54,131 bases of DNA from the NCBI GenBank assembly GCA_026706345.1, contig JAPOYX010000198.1, forward strand, positions 125,575-179,705. The letters are read 5' to 3'. Made by a program: the position numbers and the translations under genes. Shown piece by piece: positions 45,224 through 54,131 of this stretch; the stretch's first letter is position 1; every line of letters begins with the position of its first letter. A model generated the notes under the pieces. The model was not told the origin of the DNA. It did not search any database and worked only from the letters and a program-made list of their open reading frames with translations. Source of the stretch: Gemmatimonadota bacterium (GTDB taxonomy: Bacteria > JAAXHH01).

Positions 45224-45928
45224 GTGACTTCGAAAGAGATACACGGCGTCCTCGAGGCACTGGGCGATCCCGCTATCGCCGCACATTCGCAGCGATTCTT
45301 CAAGACCGGTCCGGGAGAATACGGCGAAGGAGACCGTTTCCTCGGAATCCGGATTCCCGTGATACGCGCGCAGGTGCGCAGATACCGCGATCTCTCCATG
45401 CGCGAGACCCTGCGCCTGCTCGCGTCTCCCTATCATGAAGCACGCATGTTTTCGCTTCTGTTGCTGGTCATGAAATTCGACAAATGCAAAGAGCGGGAGA
45501 GAAGGGCGGTCTACGAAGCGTATCTCGGCCATACGGCCTTCATCAACAACTGGGACCTCGTCGACTGCTCCGCCCATCCCATTCTGGGCGGCTATCTGGA
45601 CGCGCGGGACAGAACACCGCTCTACCTACTGGCGGACTCGGAGTCGATATGGGAACGCAGAATGGCCATCATGGCCTGTCTGCATTTCATCAGGCAGCAC
45701 GACTTTGCCGACGCGCTGAAACTGTCCGAGCGCCTGCTGAACGACGGGGAAGATCTGATCCAGAAAGCCGTGGGCTGGATGCTCAGAGAGATCGGAAAGC
45801 GGGACCTGCCCGTTGAACAGACGTTTCTGAAGACCCGTTACCGGCAGATGCCCCGCACGATGCTGCGCTACGCGATAGAGCGATTCCCGGAGGAGGAAAG
45901 AGGCAGATACCTGCGGGGCGAGGTATAG
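45224..45928 (+). CDS. DNA alkylation repair protein, AlkD-like
   Basis: A 234-residue HEAT-like repeat protein. LGIRIPVIRAQVRRY, FINNWDLVDCSAHPILGGYL and SIWERRMAIMACLHFI are hallmarks of AlkD/AlkC-type DNA glycosylases that remove bulky or positively charged alkyl bases. The GTG at 45224 has GGAGG five bases before it and gives the family's normal length. A frame reaching back to 45083 would add 47 unconserved residues overlapping the membrane-protein stop. The WDLVD segment holds the catalytic aspartate. The role is cytosolic base excision repair. Confidence 0.88.
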   Translation: MTSKEIHGVLEALGDPAIAAHSQRFFKTGPGEYGEGDRFLGIRIPVIRAQVRRYRDLSMRETLRLLASPYHEARMFSLLLLVMKFDKCKERERRAVYEAYLGHTAFINNWDLVDCSAHPILGGYLDARDRTPLYLLADSESIWERRMAIMACLHFIRQHDFADALKLSERLLNDGEDLIQKAVGWMLREIGKRDLPVEQTFLKTRYRQMPRTMLRYAIERFPEEERGRYLRGEV

Positions 45929-45943
45929 ACTTGCATACCCCGG

Positions 45944-46052
45944 AGATGCGTATGGACCGCGTGGAGCGGACCGCCTGGCCTCCGCGTTGGTCGCCGAGTG
46001 CGCAGATTCCAGCCCAGATGCGTATGGACCCGGCTGAGCAGGCCGCATGGCC
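45944..46052. repeat. 37-base imperfect direct repeat upstream of the phosphohexomutase gene
   Basis: Copies at 45944-45980 and 46016-46052 share AGATGCGTATGGACC and a similar tail ending in TGGCC, 72 bases apart. They fill the gap between alkD and the mutase gene. Confidence 0.6.
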
Positions 46053-46087
46053 GCCACGACGCCCGGGATTCCCGGTGGAGATCACGA

Positions 46088-47998
46088 ATGAGTGAGCAGG
46101 CCATCCAGAGAGTCAACGCGTGGGTCGGCGGCGGCGTCCTTTCCCGGACGGCAGGCGAGGCCATCGTGCGGTGGCTGACGGAGGCGGACTTCGCGGCGTT
46201 CGAAGCGGATATCCGAGCCCTGGTCGAAGCGGGGGACACCCATGAGCTGGAAGACGCCTTCGGTTCGAACATCACCTTCGGAACGGGCGGCCTCCGCGGC
46301 AGAATGGGTCCGGGACCGAACCGGTTCAACGCCCGGACCGTGGGCGTGGCCGCGCAGGGGCTGGCCCGGTACGTCTCCGGGGCGCAGGAGGGTGGTGATG
46401 GGCAAGGCAGCAAGGACAACGGGCATGGAGCGGCGGACCGACATGGCCTCGGCGATGGTCCCGACAGCAATGGGAAAGGTGGTGAGGACCAACGCGGCTT
46501 CGGCGACGCGGGCGGCGTCGTCGTGGCGTGGGATACCCGGTACAACTCGGAAGCGTTCGCGAAAGAGGCGGCCCGGGTGCTCGCCGCCAACGGCATACCG
46601 GTACTGATCTTCGACGGCTATCGCTCAACCCCCGGACTTTCTTTCGCCGTACGTGACCTTCGGGCGGCGGCGGGCGTGATGATCAGCGCCAGCCACAACC
46701 CGCCCGGCGATAACGGATTCAAGGTGTACGGTCCCGACGGCGGCCAGATCGTGGCGCCCCGCGACGCGCGAATCACCGCGGAAATGCGGCGTGTTGACAA
46801 GATTATGCGTATCGAATATGAAGATGGCGTGCGGCGAGGCCAGATCCGGACGATCGACCCGGCGATGGACGACCGATACATCCGCATCCTCGGGGACCTG
46901 TCCCTGTCCGGCGACCGGGACGTGCGCATCGTTTATACCCCCCTGCACGGCGTGGGCATGACCTCGGTGGCCGCTGCGCTGGAAAAACTGGGCTACCGGG
47001 ACGTGCACTACGTAGCCGAGCAGGTCGAGCCCGACGGTGCGTTTCCCACGCTCGCCGGCGGCATCGCGAATCCGGAAAGACCGGAGGCGTTCCTCCTCGG
47101 CATACGGAAGGCCGCGGAAACCGGCGCGGACCTCGTCCTGGCCAGCGACCCCGATGCCGACCGCGTGGGGTGCGCGCTTCCGCTGCCCGAGCGGGGATGG
47201 TCGGCCCCCCCGGACGCCCTTGCGCTCAACGGTCACCAGATCGGCGCCCTCCTTTGCCACTATATACTGAGCCGGAAACACGCGGCGGGCACGCTGCCCG
47301 GGCGGGGACTGTTCTGCAAGACCGCGGTAACGTCGGACCTGCCCGCGCTCATCGCCCGGTCCTACGGCCTGGAGGTCGTGGACAACCTCCCCGTCGGGTT
47401 CAAGCACGTCGGCGCGGCGATTGAAAACATGCCGCCGGACATGACCTACGTGTTCGGGACCGAGGAGAGCCACGGGTACCTGGCGGACGCGCGGATACGG
47501 GACAAGGAGGCCGCCACCGGCGTCCTGCTCGCCGAGTATGCCGCCCTGGTGAAAAAAGAAGATCGCACCCTGCGCGACGAACTGGACGACATCTACCGAA
47601 CGTACGGGTATTTCAGGGAAGCTCAGCAGTCGGTCGCCCTTCCGGGTGCGGAAGGCACGCGCAGGATCGAGGACATCATGGGAGAGCTGCGCGCGTCGCC
47701 GCCGAGGCGGATAGGCGGGCGCGCAGTATGCCGCGTGATCGACCGGCAGAGCGGCCAGGCGCTGGATCTTCGTCCGCGGACCACTGCCCGGGTCGGTGGC
47801 GATCGGGTGAACATCCTGATCTTCACACTCTCGGAGGCCGGCCACACGCGGGTCATCGTGCGCCCGTCGGGCACCGAACCCACGATGAAGTGCTACATTT
47901 CCGCTTCGACCGTCGACATGCCCGGAACCCGGGAGTCGATCGACAGCCTGGCGGAATCCATGCTCGCTGACATGATCGATCTGTGCGATAGAATGTAG
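46088..47998 (+). CDS. Phosphoglucomutase/phosphomannomutase (alpha-D-phosphohexomutase)
   Basis: A 636-residue phosphohexomutase. It has NITFGTGGLRGRMG near residue 61, phosphoserine S202 in MISASHNPPGDNGF, the metal site DPDADRVG, the sugar loop GTEESHGYLADA and the phosphate loop RPSGTEPTMKCY. Residues of about 98-141 are a glycine-, aspartate- and glutamate-rich low-complexity insertion in domain 1, between GLARYVSG and VVVAWDTRYNS, where relatives have only a few residues. The start at 46088 has GGAG upstream. It interconverts hexose-1- and hexose-6-phosphates. The sialidase gene starts 89 bases downstream. Confidence 0.92.
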   Translation: MSEQAIQRVNAWVGGGVLSRTAGEAIVRWLTEADFAAFEADIRALVEAGDTHELEDAFGSNITFGTGGLRGRMGPGPNRFNARTVGVAAQGLARYVSGAQEGGDGQGSKDNGHGAADRHGLGDGPDSNGKGGEDQRGFGDAGGVVVAWDTRYNSEAFAKEAARVLAANGIPVLIFDGYRSTPGLSFAVRDLRAAAGVMISASHNPPGDNGFKVYGPDGGQIVAPRDARITAEMRRVDKIMRIEYEDGVRRGQIRTIDPAMDDRYIRILGDLSLSGDRDVRIVYTPLHGVGMTSVAAALEKLGYRDVHYVAEQVEPDGAFPTLAGGIANPERPEAFLLGIRKAAETGADLVLASDPDADRVGCALPLPERGWSAPPDALALNGHQIGALLCHYILSRKHAAGTLPGRGLFCKTAVTSDLPALIARSYGLEVVDNLPVGFKHVGAAIENMPPDMTYVFGTEESHGYLADARIRDKEAATGVLLAEYAALVKKEDRTLRDELDDIYRTYGYFREAQQSVALPGAEGTRRIEDIMGELRASPPRRIGGRAVCRVIDRQSGQALDLRPRTTARVGGDRVNILIFTLSEAGHTRVIVRPSGTEPTMKCYISASTVDMPGTRESIDSLAESMLADMIDLCDRM

Positions 47999-48087
47999 GG
48001 TACTGCATACCGTATAGAGACCCGGGCAACCCGGTCAGAACCGATACAACAGGCGGGGCTACCAACCCTCCAGAGAGGACAATCCCC

Positions 48088-49194
48088 ATGCGCATCATCG
48101 ACTCCGGCATCATCAGCCGAAGCGTGCCCGGCACCGACCGCGCCACCCTCACCTTCCCCGCCGTGCTCTGCAAGGCCGACGGGACGCTGATCGCCACCTG
48201 GCACAGCGGTTTGACAAAGGACTGCGCGGACGAAGTGATAGAGGTCAGCCGTTCCTCCGATTTCGGCAGAACCTGGAGCACCCCCGGACGGCCCTTCGAA
48301 TCCCCGGCCCTCCACGGCGTTCGGGGATCGGTCAAGATCGTCTACCTCACGGAACGGTCTCCGGGAAGGCTCATGGCAGCGGCCATGTGGATCGACCGCG
48401 AGACCTACCCGGATGCCCCGGGGCTCTTCAACCCGGAGACCGAGGGATGCGTGCCCATGTACATCCTCCTGGCGGATTCGGAGGACAGCGGGGAGACCTG
48501 GTCGTCCTGGCGCGAAGTGCCCATGCCGGAGGTGATCGGGCCGGCGAGCCTGACCAATCCCGTCATGCAGTTGCCGGACGGCACCCTGGTCATGACCATC
48601 GAAAGCAACAAGCACTACCTCGACACGTCGAGATGGTACCAGCGGGTAGTCGCTTTTCACTCCACGGACGGGGGAAGGACCTGGGGCGAGCCGGCGATTA
48701 TCGGGTTCGACCCGACAGGCCGTATCTTCAACTGGGACCTGCGGTCGGCCGTGTCACCGGACGGCAGAATCGGCGCCTTCGCGTGGACGTACAACACCGA
48801 AACGGAATCCTACCTCAACATCCACCGCCGCGTAAGTTCCGACGGCGGACGGACCTGGTCGGATCCGGAGGACATCGGCGTTACCGACCAGGCGGCCCAT
48901 CCCGCCGTTCTGCCCGACGGGCGTGTCGTCCTGCCCTGGGTGGACCGCTTCCAGGACCAATCCATCAAGGCCCGCGTCGCGCCGTCCATCGACGGGACGT
49001 TCGATCCGGAATCCGAGGTGACCCTGTACGCCCACGAGGCGCCGGCAGACGATCCCAAAGGCGCACTGGGCTTCTCGGTGTGGTCCTTCGGCCTGCCCTA
49101 CTCGGAAGCCCTGTCCGACGGTTCGGTCATGGTGGTTTACTACGCGGGAACCGAGACCGCCATGGACGTCCACTGGACCAGGCTGGCGCCCTGA
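48088..49194 (+). CDS. BNR-repeat sialidase/neuraminidase-like protein
   Basis: A 368-residue six-bladed beta-propeller candidate. Asp-box motifs SSDFGRTWS, SEDSGETWS, STDGGRTWG and SSDGGRTWS appear at regular intervals. The N-terminal ATWHSGLTKDCAD and arginine residues in the first blade suggest a hydrolase site. No signal peptide is present, so it appears cytosolic. A strong GAGAGGA precedes the ATG. Substrate and true sialidase activity are uncertain; many such proteins in these genomes act on other glycans. Confidence 0.85.
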   Translation: MRIIDSGIISRSVPGTDRATLTFPAVLCKADGTLIATWHSGLTKDCADEVIEVSRSSDFGRTWSTPGRPFESPALHGVRGSVKIVYLTERSPGRLMAAAMWIDRETYPDAPGLFNPETEGCVPMYILLADSEDSGETWSSWREVPMPEVIGPASLTNPVMQLPDGTLVMTIESNKHYLDTSRWYQRVVAFHSTDGGRTWGEPAIIGFDPTGRIFNWDLRSAVSPDGRIGAFAWTYNTETESYLNIHRRVSSDGGRTWSDPEDIGVTDQAAHPAVLPDGRVVLPWVDRFQDQSIKARVAPSIDGTFDPESEVTLYAHEAPADDPKGALGFSVWSFGLPYSEALSDGSVMVVYYAGTETAMDVHWTRLAP

Positions 49195-49234
49195 GGCCTT
49201 TCTGATTCGTGGAGCTACGCGGAAGCACCGAACC

Positions 49235-51637
49235 ATGATCGGACACTACCTCCACACCGCCTGGCGGAACATCCTCAAGTCCCGGTCCCACGCCGCGATC
49301 AACGTCATCGGCTTCGCCATCGGCATGGCCTGCTGCCTGGTCATCCTGCTCCACATCCGCGACGAACTGAGCTACGACCGGCACAACGCGCGCGGGGACC
49401 GTATCTACCGGGTGGTGACGGATCGCACGGCGCGCACGCCCGGCGCGCTGGGCGGATTCATCAGGACTCAGCTGCCGGAAGCGGAGGAAGTGCTGCGCCT
49501 GAGGGCGACGATCGGCACCTGGTTGTTCACGACCGAGGACAAGCAGTTCTACGAGCAGGGGGTATACTGGGCCGACGGCAACCTTTTCGACGTGTTCGAC
49601 GTGACGCTCGTCCAGGGCAATCCCGCCACCGCGCTCACGGCGCCGAATACCATGGTCATCAGCGCGTCCATGGCCCGCAAGTATTTTGGGAACGCCGATC
49701 CGGTCGGCAAGGTGATCACCGGGGATCATCAGTTTGCCTTCACCATCACCGCTGTCATGGAAGATCCTCCGGTCTACGCCCATTATCATCCGGATTTCTA
49801 TATTTCCATCGCGACCACATCGGGGAGGGGCGATCCGCTCCGGCTACTGAGTAATTGGGCGAGCAGCGAGTACTACACCTACCTGCTGCTGGCGCCCGGA
49901 ACACCTCCGGACGAAGTGGGCGGCCTGCTGCGGCGACGTCTGGAGGAACGGCTGGACACCGACACCCGCATGGTCGCGTTCACTCATACCTATACGCTGC
50001 AACCCCTTTTCGACATCCACCTCTATTCCCACCTGGAATACGAGATGGAGACGAATGGAGACGTGTCCTTCATCCGGATGATGGTCGCGATCTCGGTCTT
50101 CATTCTCCTGATCGCCTGCATGAACTTCACCAACCTCGCCACCGTCCGTTCCATGGGCAGGGCCAGGGAAATCGGCATGCGCAAGGTCGCCGGTGCGACC
50201 AGGGGGCAGATCGTTCGTCAGTTCCTGGGCGAAACCATGCTCATCAGTCTCCTGGCCTTCCTGGCCGCCCTCGGTATCGTCTCGATCATCCTTCCCCTTT
50301 TTCGCACGCTGACGGACCACCTGCTGGCCATGCCATCACTGGAGCCGTGGTCCATACTCGGCGGCGCCGGCATTATAGTCGGGGTCGGCATTGTTGCCGG
50401 AAGCTGTCCGGCCCTGGTACTGTCCCGGATCAGTCCCGCCGCGATCTTCCGGACCGCGTCCGACACCGGCGCGTCCTTCCTTCGCAAAGCACTGGTGGCC
50501 GTCCAGTTTTCTATCGCCATTTTGATGATGATCGGAACCGCGGTCGTTTATCAGCAACTCGAGTTCATGCGGGACAAATACCTGGGATTCGAGAAGGAAC
50601 ACGTTGTGATCATGCCGCATCTCCAGGGCATGAACTTCGGTATGATCATGGGACGATTCCCCGAACATGCGGATGTGGTGAGCGTAACCGGGGCGAACTA
50701 CGTGCCCGGACGCACTACGGGACGAGGCACGCTGCCGATCTTTCCGGTGCGAAGCGTCGATCGGCCCGCGGAGCCTCCTGTAACCACGCAGATGCTGATC
50801 ACGACCGGTGGATACGTGCGCACCCTCGGCCTGAAGTTGCTTGCGGGGCGGGATGTTTCTTTCGAACGGGATTTCAAGGAGGTAGAACAGTCGGATGGCA
50901 GCACGACCTACACGTCGGTCGGATGTCTGCTCAACGCGGAGGCCGCCGGCCGCCTGGGATGGACGAATCCGGTGGAAGCACTGGACCGGTTCGTCCAGGT
51001 GGCGGACCGGCAGATGAGGGTCGTCGGCGTGGTCGAGGACTTCCACCTCAGAACATTGCACGACCAGATCGAACCGTTGCTAATTGCCTTTGGTGGCGCC
51101 GGTGTGTTCGCCATTCGGTTCGTTCCCGGCGATCCGCAGAACACCCTGCGGGACCTGGAAGCCATGTGGAAGGCATCCACTCCGCACATACCCTTCACCT
51201 ACTCATTCCTCGACGAAGACGTGGAACGGCTCTATCGCTCGGACCGGTTGCTGGGCCGGCTCGTTACCATGTTGGCCGGGCTGGCGGTCTTCACCGCGTG
51301 CCTCGGGCTGTTCGGGCTGGCGGTCTTTACGGCAAAACAGCGAACGAGAGAGGTCGGAATTCGAAAGACGCTGGGCGCATCGACACGTCAACTCGTCCTG
51401 CTGCTCTCCCGGGAGTACACCATCCTCGCGGTGATCGCCAATGCGATCGCCTGGCCGGTGGCCTACCTCGTCATGCAGCAGTGGCTGAGGGAGTACGCTT
51501 ACCACACTGAGATCTCGGCGCTGCTGTTCCCAGCGGCCGGCCTGCTCGGACTGCTGATCGCATGGATAACGGTGAGTTCCCAGACGCTTCGAGCCGCTGC
51601 CATGAATCCGGTCGATTCGCTCCGCCGCGAACAATAG
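49235..51637 (+). CDS. FtsX/MacB-like ABC transporter permease
   Basis: An 800-residue permease of the large MacB/FtsX type. One N-terminal membrane helix (near 21-42) is followed by a periplasmic MacB core domain (about 50-275) and a block of three helices (around 280-375). A second periplasmic domain and a last block of three helices after about 680 follow. The conserved AREIGMRKVAGATRGQIVRQF and TREVGIRKTLGAS segments are the FtsX couplings (the first quoted in part of a longer run). No ATPase gene is adjacent, so it is an orphan. Its stop is within a few bases of an IS remnant. Confidence 0.88.
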   Translation: MIGHYLHTAWRNILKSRSHAAINVIGFAIGMACCLVILLHIRDELSYDRHNARGDRIYRVVTDRTARTPGALGGFIRTQLPEAEEVLRLRATIGTWLFTTEDKQFYEQGVYWADGNLFDVFDVTLVQGNPATALTAPNTMVISASMARKYFGNADPVGKVITGDHQFAFTITAVMEDPPVYAHYHPDFYISIATTSGRGDPLRLLSNWASSEYYTYLLLAPGTPPDEVGGLLRRRLEERLDTDTRMVAFTHTYTLQPLFDIHLYSHLEYEMETNGDVSFIRMMVAISVFILLIACMNFTNLATVRSMGRAREIGMRKVAGATRGQIVRQFLGETMLISLLAFLAALGIVSIILPLFRTLTDHLLAMPSLEPWSILGGAGIIVGVGIVAGSCPALVLSRISPAAIFRTASDTGASFLRKALVAVQFSIAILMMIGTAVVYQQLEFMRDKYLGFEKEHVVIMPHLQGMNFGMIMGRFPEHADVVSVTGANYVPGRTTGRGTLPIFPVRSVDRPAEPPVTTQMLITTGGYVRTLGLKLLAGRDVSFERDFKEVEQSDGSTTYTSVGCLLNAEAAGRLGWTNPVEALDRFVQVADRQMRVVGVVEDFHLRTLHDQIEPLLIAFGGAGVFAIRFVPGDPQNTLRDLEAMWKASTPHIPFTYSFLDEDVERLYRSDRLLGRLVTMLAGLAVFTACLGLFGLAVFTAKQRTREVGIRKTLGASTRQLVLLLSREYTILAVIANAIAWPVAYLVMQQWLREYAYHTEISALLFPAAGLLGLLIAWITVSSQTLRAAAMNPVDSLRREQ

Positions 51638-51640
51638 ATG

Positions 51641-51840
51641 ATGTTACCCCGTTTTTGTGGACAGTTTATCATTGGGGTTCAGGCCGATTTCTTGAAGCTC
51701 CTTTCGAAGTTTAAGGGGGAGAGATACCCAAGGAAGCGTGTCTTCTCCGGGTGTTGTAGAAGCCCTCGATGTATTGGAACAGGGCGAGTCTGGCTTCGGC
51801 CTGTGTAGCAAAGCGCCTGCGAGAAGCGCATTCTCCCTAA
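51641..51840 (-). mobile_element. IS3-family transposase remnant (C-terminal end)
   Basis: One minus-strand frame reads RRRFATQAEARLALFQYIE followed by GFYNTRRRHASLG. A one-base shift then gives LGYLSPLNFERSFKKSA, the typical end of an IS3-family OrfB integrase. Only the last 60 or so residues survive, broken by a frameshift near 51735. A probable terminal inverted repeat (GTTTTTGTGGACAGTTTA) lies at about 51651-51670, just after the permease stop codon. Confidence 0.75.
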
Positions 51841-52437
51841 ATGGATCATGCGTCCGTAGGCGTCGTAGACGGTAGCGGTGTTTATACCCTTCTCGTCGTC
51901 GACGGTCATGTAGGATCGGCCGTGTCCGGACTCGGCGCCCCAGTATCCGTAGCGGGTGTCGACGGCGGTGGCGGCGGTGTGTCCGGGGGGTATGACGCGG
52001 GAGACCCGCAGGAGAGGATCGTCGTCGTAGGTGGTCGTGGTGATCCGGCTGCCCGCGGCGGCGTCCGTCAGACCGCTATAGGTGTATGAAGGCGGCTGGT
52101 ACACCGGTCCGAGCAGTTTTTCAGACTTGCCCGCCCGGTTGTACATCGTCTGGGTGACGACGTCGTTTGCGCCGGCCCGCGCGCGGGTCTGTATCGGGCG
52201 CGCCAGGCCGTCGAAGGAGCTGGAAAGAACCTCTGCCGGTCCTACGTAGAGGCCAGCCAGGTATCCGTTTCCGGTCTCGCCCTCGGCTTTGAACGTGGGC
52301 GTCCATCCTGAGGGCACGGCCACCGAGGCCGATGCTCCCTTGAACCGGGTATCCCGGTGGCCGTAGAGCCATGCGTTCACCTTGCCGGTGGGAACGAGCT
52401 CCATCTCGACGCGGGCCCAGGGCCGGTTCCGGTGCAG
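51841..52437 (-). pseudogene. RHS/YD-repeat protein fragment
   Basis: About 190 codons of RHS-type sequence with YD repeats such as TTTTYDDDPLLRVSR and ATVYDAYGRM. It lacks the hyperconserved DPxGR core and is truncated at both ends: an in-frame stop upstream near 52438 and the IS remnant downstream. One open frame fuses its end to part of the transposase remnant, an accident of insertion. It is probably a displaced part of the RHS locus at the right edge. Confidence 0.7.
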
Positions 52438-52520
52438 CCCTTAATCACGGCAGCGGAGGACGTCAGGACACAGGCCAGAACTGTAGATTGACTGGTTGTC
52501 CCCTTGGGGTGCGTTACACC

Positions 52521-52982
52521 CTACTTTGTTGACAAATACTTAGTTTGATACAAAGTTACACCTGGATCGCCAATGTCGTCAGAGTACCAGGCAAATTCTG
52601 TCACAAACGACTTCTGAGGAAAAAGATACTGTGCTCTTTGCTTCCAGGTTTCGCATAGAGTCTTCCCCAGAAACTCCCAAATCTCGTCCTCACAATCATG
52701 CTCGCCCGTACCCACCATATATTGCAGGTAACATAGGTTTATATGCCCTTCAACGTGTTTGGCTCCATAATTGGTTATAACCTCATCGAAATACTCTCGG
52801 TCGTAGTTCGTTGCAAGTAACACAAAACCGTCTACTTCTATCAGGTCTGGCCAGAACAACTTAGAGTACATCAAGGCCAGTTCCGGTCCTCTGTCATCGA
52901 AGTAAAGGAAGTCCACTGCATCCTCAATGTCATTCTTTGAATCTCGAAACAACTTCAAGATATTCGGATCAAAGCTTACCAT
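52521..52982 (-). CDS. Hypothetical protein, probable immunity protein of the RHS locus
   Basis: A 153-residue soluble acidic protein with many aromatic residues (FLYFDDRGPELALMY, HINLCYLQYMV). I do not recognise the family. Size, acidity, low GC and position behind an RHS toxin end and a DUF2750 gene fit a second immunity protein. Lysine, asparagine and tyrosine are frequent compared with the metabolic genes, suggesting transfer. GGGGG lies about ten bases upstream of the ATG. The frame runs open for about 33 codons upstream of that ATG, back to a stop near 53080, without an obvious start. Confidence 0.5.
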   Translation of the reverse strand: MVSFDPNILKLFRDSKNDIEDAVDFLYFDDRGPELALMYSKLFWPDLIEVDGFVLLATNYDREYFDEVITNYGAKHVEGHINLCYLQYMVGTGEHDCEDEIWEFLGKTLCETWKQRAQYLFPQKSFVTEFAWYSDDIGDPGVTLYQTKYLSTK

Positions 52983-53115
52983 CGCTAATACCCCCTTGGA
53001 ATGCCATCGGGCCTCGCTGGTCTTGAATATCTGGGCGACGGCCGGGGTGTCCCGGTCTGGTCTGGGTTCATATGTAAGCTCTCACCAGTTACACAAAATC
53101 CATCACATAACCCAA

Positions 53116-53508
53116 TTACTCAATTCTCCCGATTTCGGTTTTAAGATCCGATATTAGCTGTTGGACGGACGTGTTGACGCTTCCTACCTTAGGAACCCAA
53201 AAAACACCAGGGAGTATTCCATCTGAATCGAGTTTCGGAAGAAGATCATGAATAAACTCGTTCAACGATATCGACTCTGGATGGTAGTCTTCCCATTCTT
53301 CTCTCGCAACGACTCGAGCGAATTCCTTAGCTGGCCAAAGAGGGAAAACCGTTCTGCCCTGAGGAGTTTCCGTTAAGGCCCACCCTTTAAAATACAACCC
53401 CCATACAGTTTCCCAGTCGGCGACCTTTTTGACGAAGTAGGAATACCTCTTTGGTGGGTCTAACAGCATAACAGATCTTAGTTGTCTGTCATTTATAACG
53501 GGGTCCAT
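53116..53508 (-). CDS. DUF2750 domain protein, probable immunity protein
   Basis: A 130-residue protein matching the DUF2750 pattern over its whole length: YSYFVKKVADWETVWGLY, GWALTETPQG, FPLWPAKEFARVVA, SLNEFIHDLLPKLDSDGI. It begins two bases after the stop of the RHS toxin end, the usual place for a cognate immunity gene. The biochemical function of DUF2750 is not known to me. Base composition is poorer in GC than the chromosome core. Confidence 0.78.
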   Translation of the reverse strand: MDPVINDRQLRSVMLLDPPKRYSYFVKKVADWETVWGLYFKGWALTETPQGRTVFPLWPAKEFARVVAREEWEDYHPESISLNEFIHDLLPKLDSDGILPGVFWVPKVGSVNTSVQQLISDLKTEIGRIE

Positions 53509-53510
53509 GG

Positions 53511-54131
53511 TTATTCCTCCACAATAGGACGTTCTTTGTTCCTGCGTCCGTAATCGTCGTATCTGTGCTGAGTCCTGTGGTCGGCTTGATTTTGCAGGTT
53601 GGAATGTTCGTAGTTATACCCCTTTGCTGCCTCTCTTCCCCGTTCGTGAGCGAGTTCTTTTCCGGGAGGATTTCTTATAGTCTGTCGGTTACCTGTAGAA
53701 ATATGGCGTTGTTCGTTCCTGATCCATCCTCTGTCAGAACTTGAAGTCTTAAGATCCCCACCTATCTCCCTCAGTCGATTCTGTCTTCCGCTTCTTCCTT
53801 TGTTACTAAATCCCAGCGATTTGCTAACAGCTTTAGCCTGATCTCCTAACCCCGTTGCGAGATCGATTACTGCAAATACATCATTGGCATCCCAAACGCC
53901 GTCGGAAATGGTCGAGACGTTGTCCACGAAATCTACTATCTCATCTGTCCCAATATCCTTCCATGTATCCTTCTTGAATAGCGATTTGCCTCTCTTGGCA
54001 GCGTCGTACGCTCGGCTGGCAACCTTAAAACCTCTAGTGAGGATGTTCCAGGCAAGCCGCCCATCCGGATCCACATATTTCAGCGGATTATTGGCGGCAT
54101 AGACATAGGGACTGATCCCCGGATACTCGTC
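53511..54131 (-). CDS. RHS polymorphic toxin, C-terminal end (5' part outside window)
   Basis: The frame is open to the right edge of the window; 206 codons are visible. The first read YPGISPYVYAANNPLKYVDP, then DGR, the RHS hyperconserved end of the core barrel that marks the cleavage point before the toxin tip. The tip (about 180 residues) ends with IRNPPGKELAHERGREAAKG, then YNYEHSNLQNQADHRTQHRYD and RRNKERPIVEE (last two joined by two residues). That ending resembles polymorphic toxin type 8, a predicted RNase; the subtype is tentative. The toxin is presumably exported and delivered to neighbours. DUF2750 follows two bases later. Confidence 0.8.
   Translation of the reverse strand, partial: DEYPGISPYVYAANNPLKYVDPDGRLAWNILTRGFKVASRAYDAAKRGKSLFKKDTWKDIGTDEIVDFVDNVSTISDGVWDANDVFAVIDLATGLGDQAKAVSKSLGFSNKGRSGRQNRLREIGGDLKTSSSDRGWIRNEQRHISTGNRQTIRNPPGKELAHERGREAAKGYNYEHSNLQNQADHRTQHRYDDYGRRNKERPIVEE

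Overview
The window is one contiguous stretch of a GC-rich bacterial chromosome. The gene mix includes PhyH-type dioxygenases, PmoA-like and DUF6785-like proteins, a rhamnonate-dehydratase-like enolase, a BNR sialidase, an oligopeptide-binding lipoprotein and an FtsX-like permease. That mix resembles uncultivated Latescibacterota, Poribacteria or related FCB-type genomes; this placement is inference from gene content only.

Layout. 1-17.1 kb holds metabolic and envelope genes: a partial class-III aminotransferase, a PmoA-like protein, a coiled-coil protein built from 11-mers then 7-mers, a MoxR/DUF58 pair, a lone MalK-type ATPase, and a run of PLP enzymes behind an ornithine-cyclodeaminase homologue. 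It also holds a HicAB toxin-antitoxin pair, a MurU-like nucleotidyltransferase coupled to an AmgK-RapZ fusion, and a peptide-binding lipoprotein. 17.2-29.4 kb is a defence island of eight genes on the minus strand, visibly less GC-rich than its flanks. In transcription order it carries hsdR, hsdM, hsdS, a HEPN-like protein, a Vsr-type nuclease, a cytosine-5 methyltransferase, a 984-residue protein with two GHKL ATPase domains, and a receiver-domain protein. The last three are nearly contiguous and form the best candidate for an undescribed system: a two-component-like relay wired into a 5-methylcytosine restriction or repair module.

29.5-38.2 kb returns to core and metabolic genes: htpG with a perfect consensus promoter and structured leader, PhyH dioxygenase, Gfo/Idh dehydrogenase, a kinase-fold protein overlapping pyrD, a structured minus-strand leader with minicistron and terminator upstream of pyrD, an enolase-superfamily gene, and tRNA-Val(GAC) and tRNA-Leu(UAA). 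38.3-51.6 kb carries a frameshifted DUF6338-like membrane gene behind a small acidic ORF, HU, an ATP-grasp enzyme, a coupled M32 carboxypeptidase/membrane protein pair, AlkD, a phosphohexomutase with an unusual insert, a sialidase and an FtsX-like permease. 51.6-54.1 kb is an accessory RHS polymorphic-toxin locus on the minus strand: an RHS C-terminal toxin end running off the window, two probable immunity genes, an RHS fragment and an IS3-family transposase remnant.

Starts were moved from the longest ORF to internal starts wherever a ribosome-binding site or family alignment argued for it. All functions are read from sequence motifs and no database search was run.
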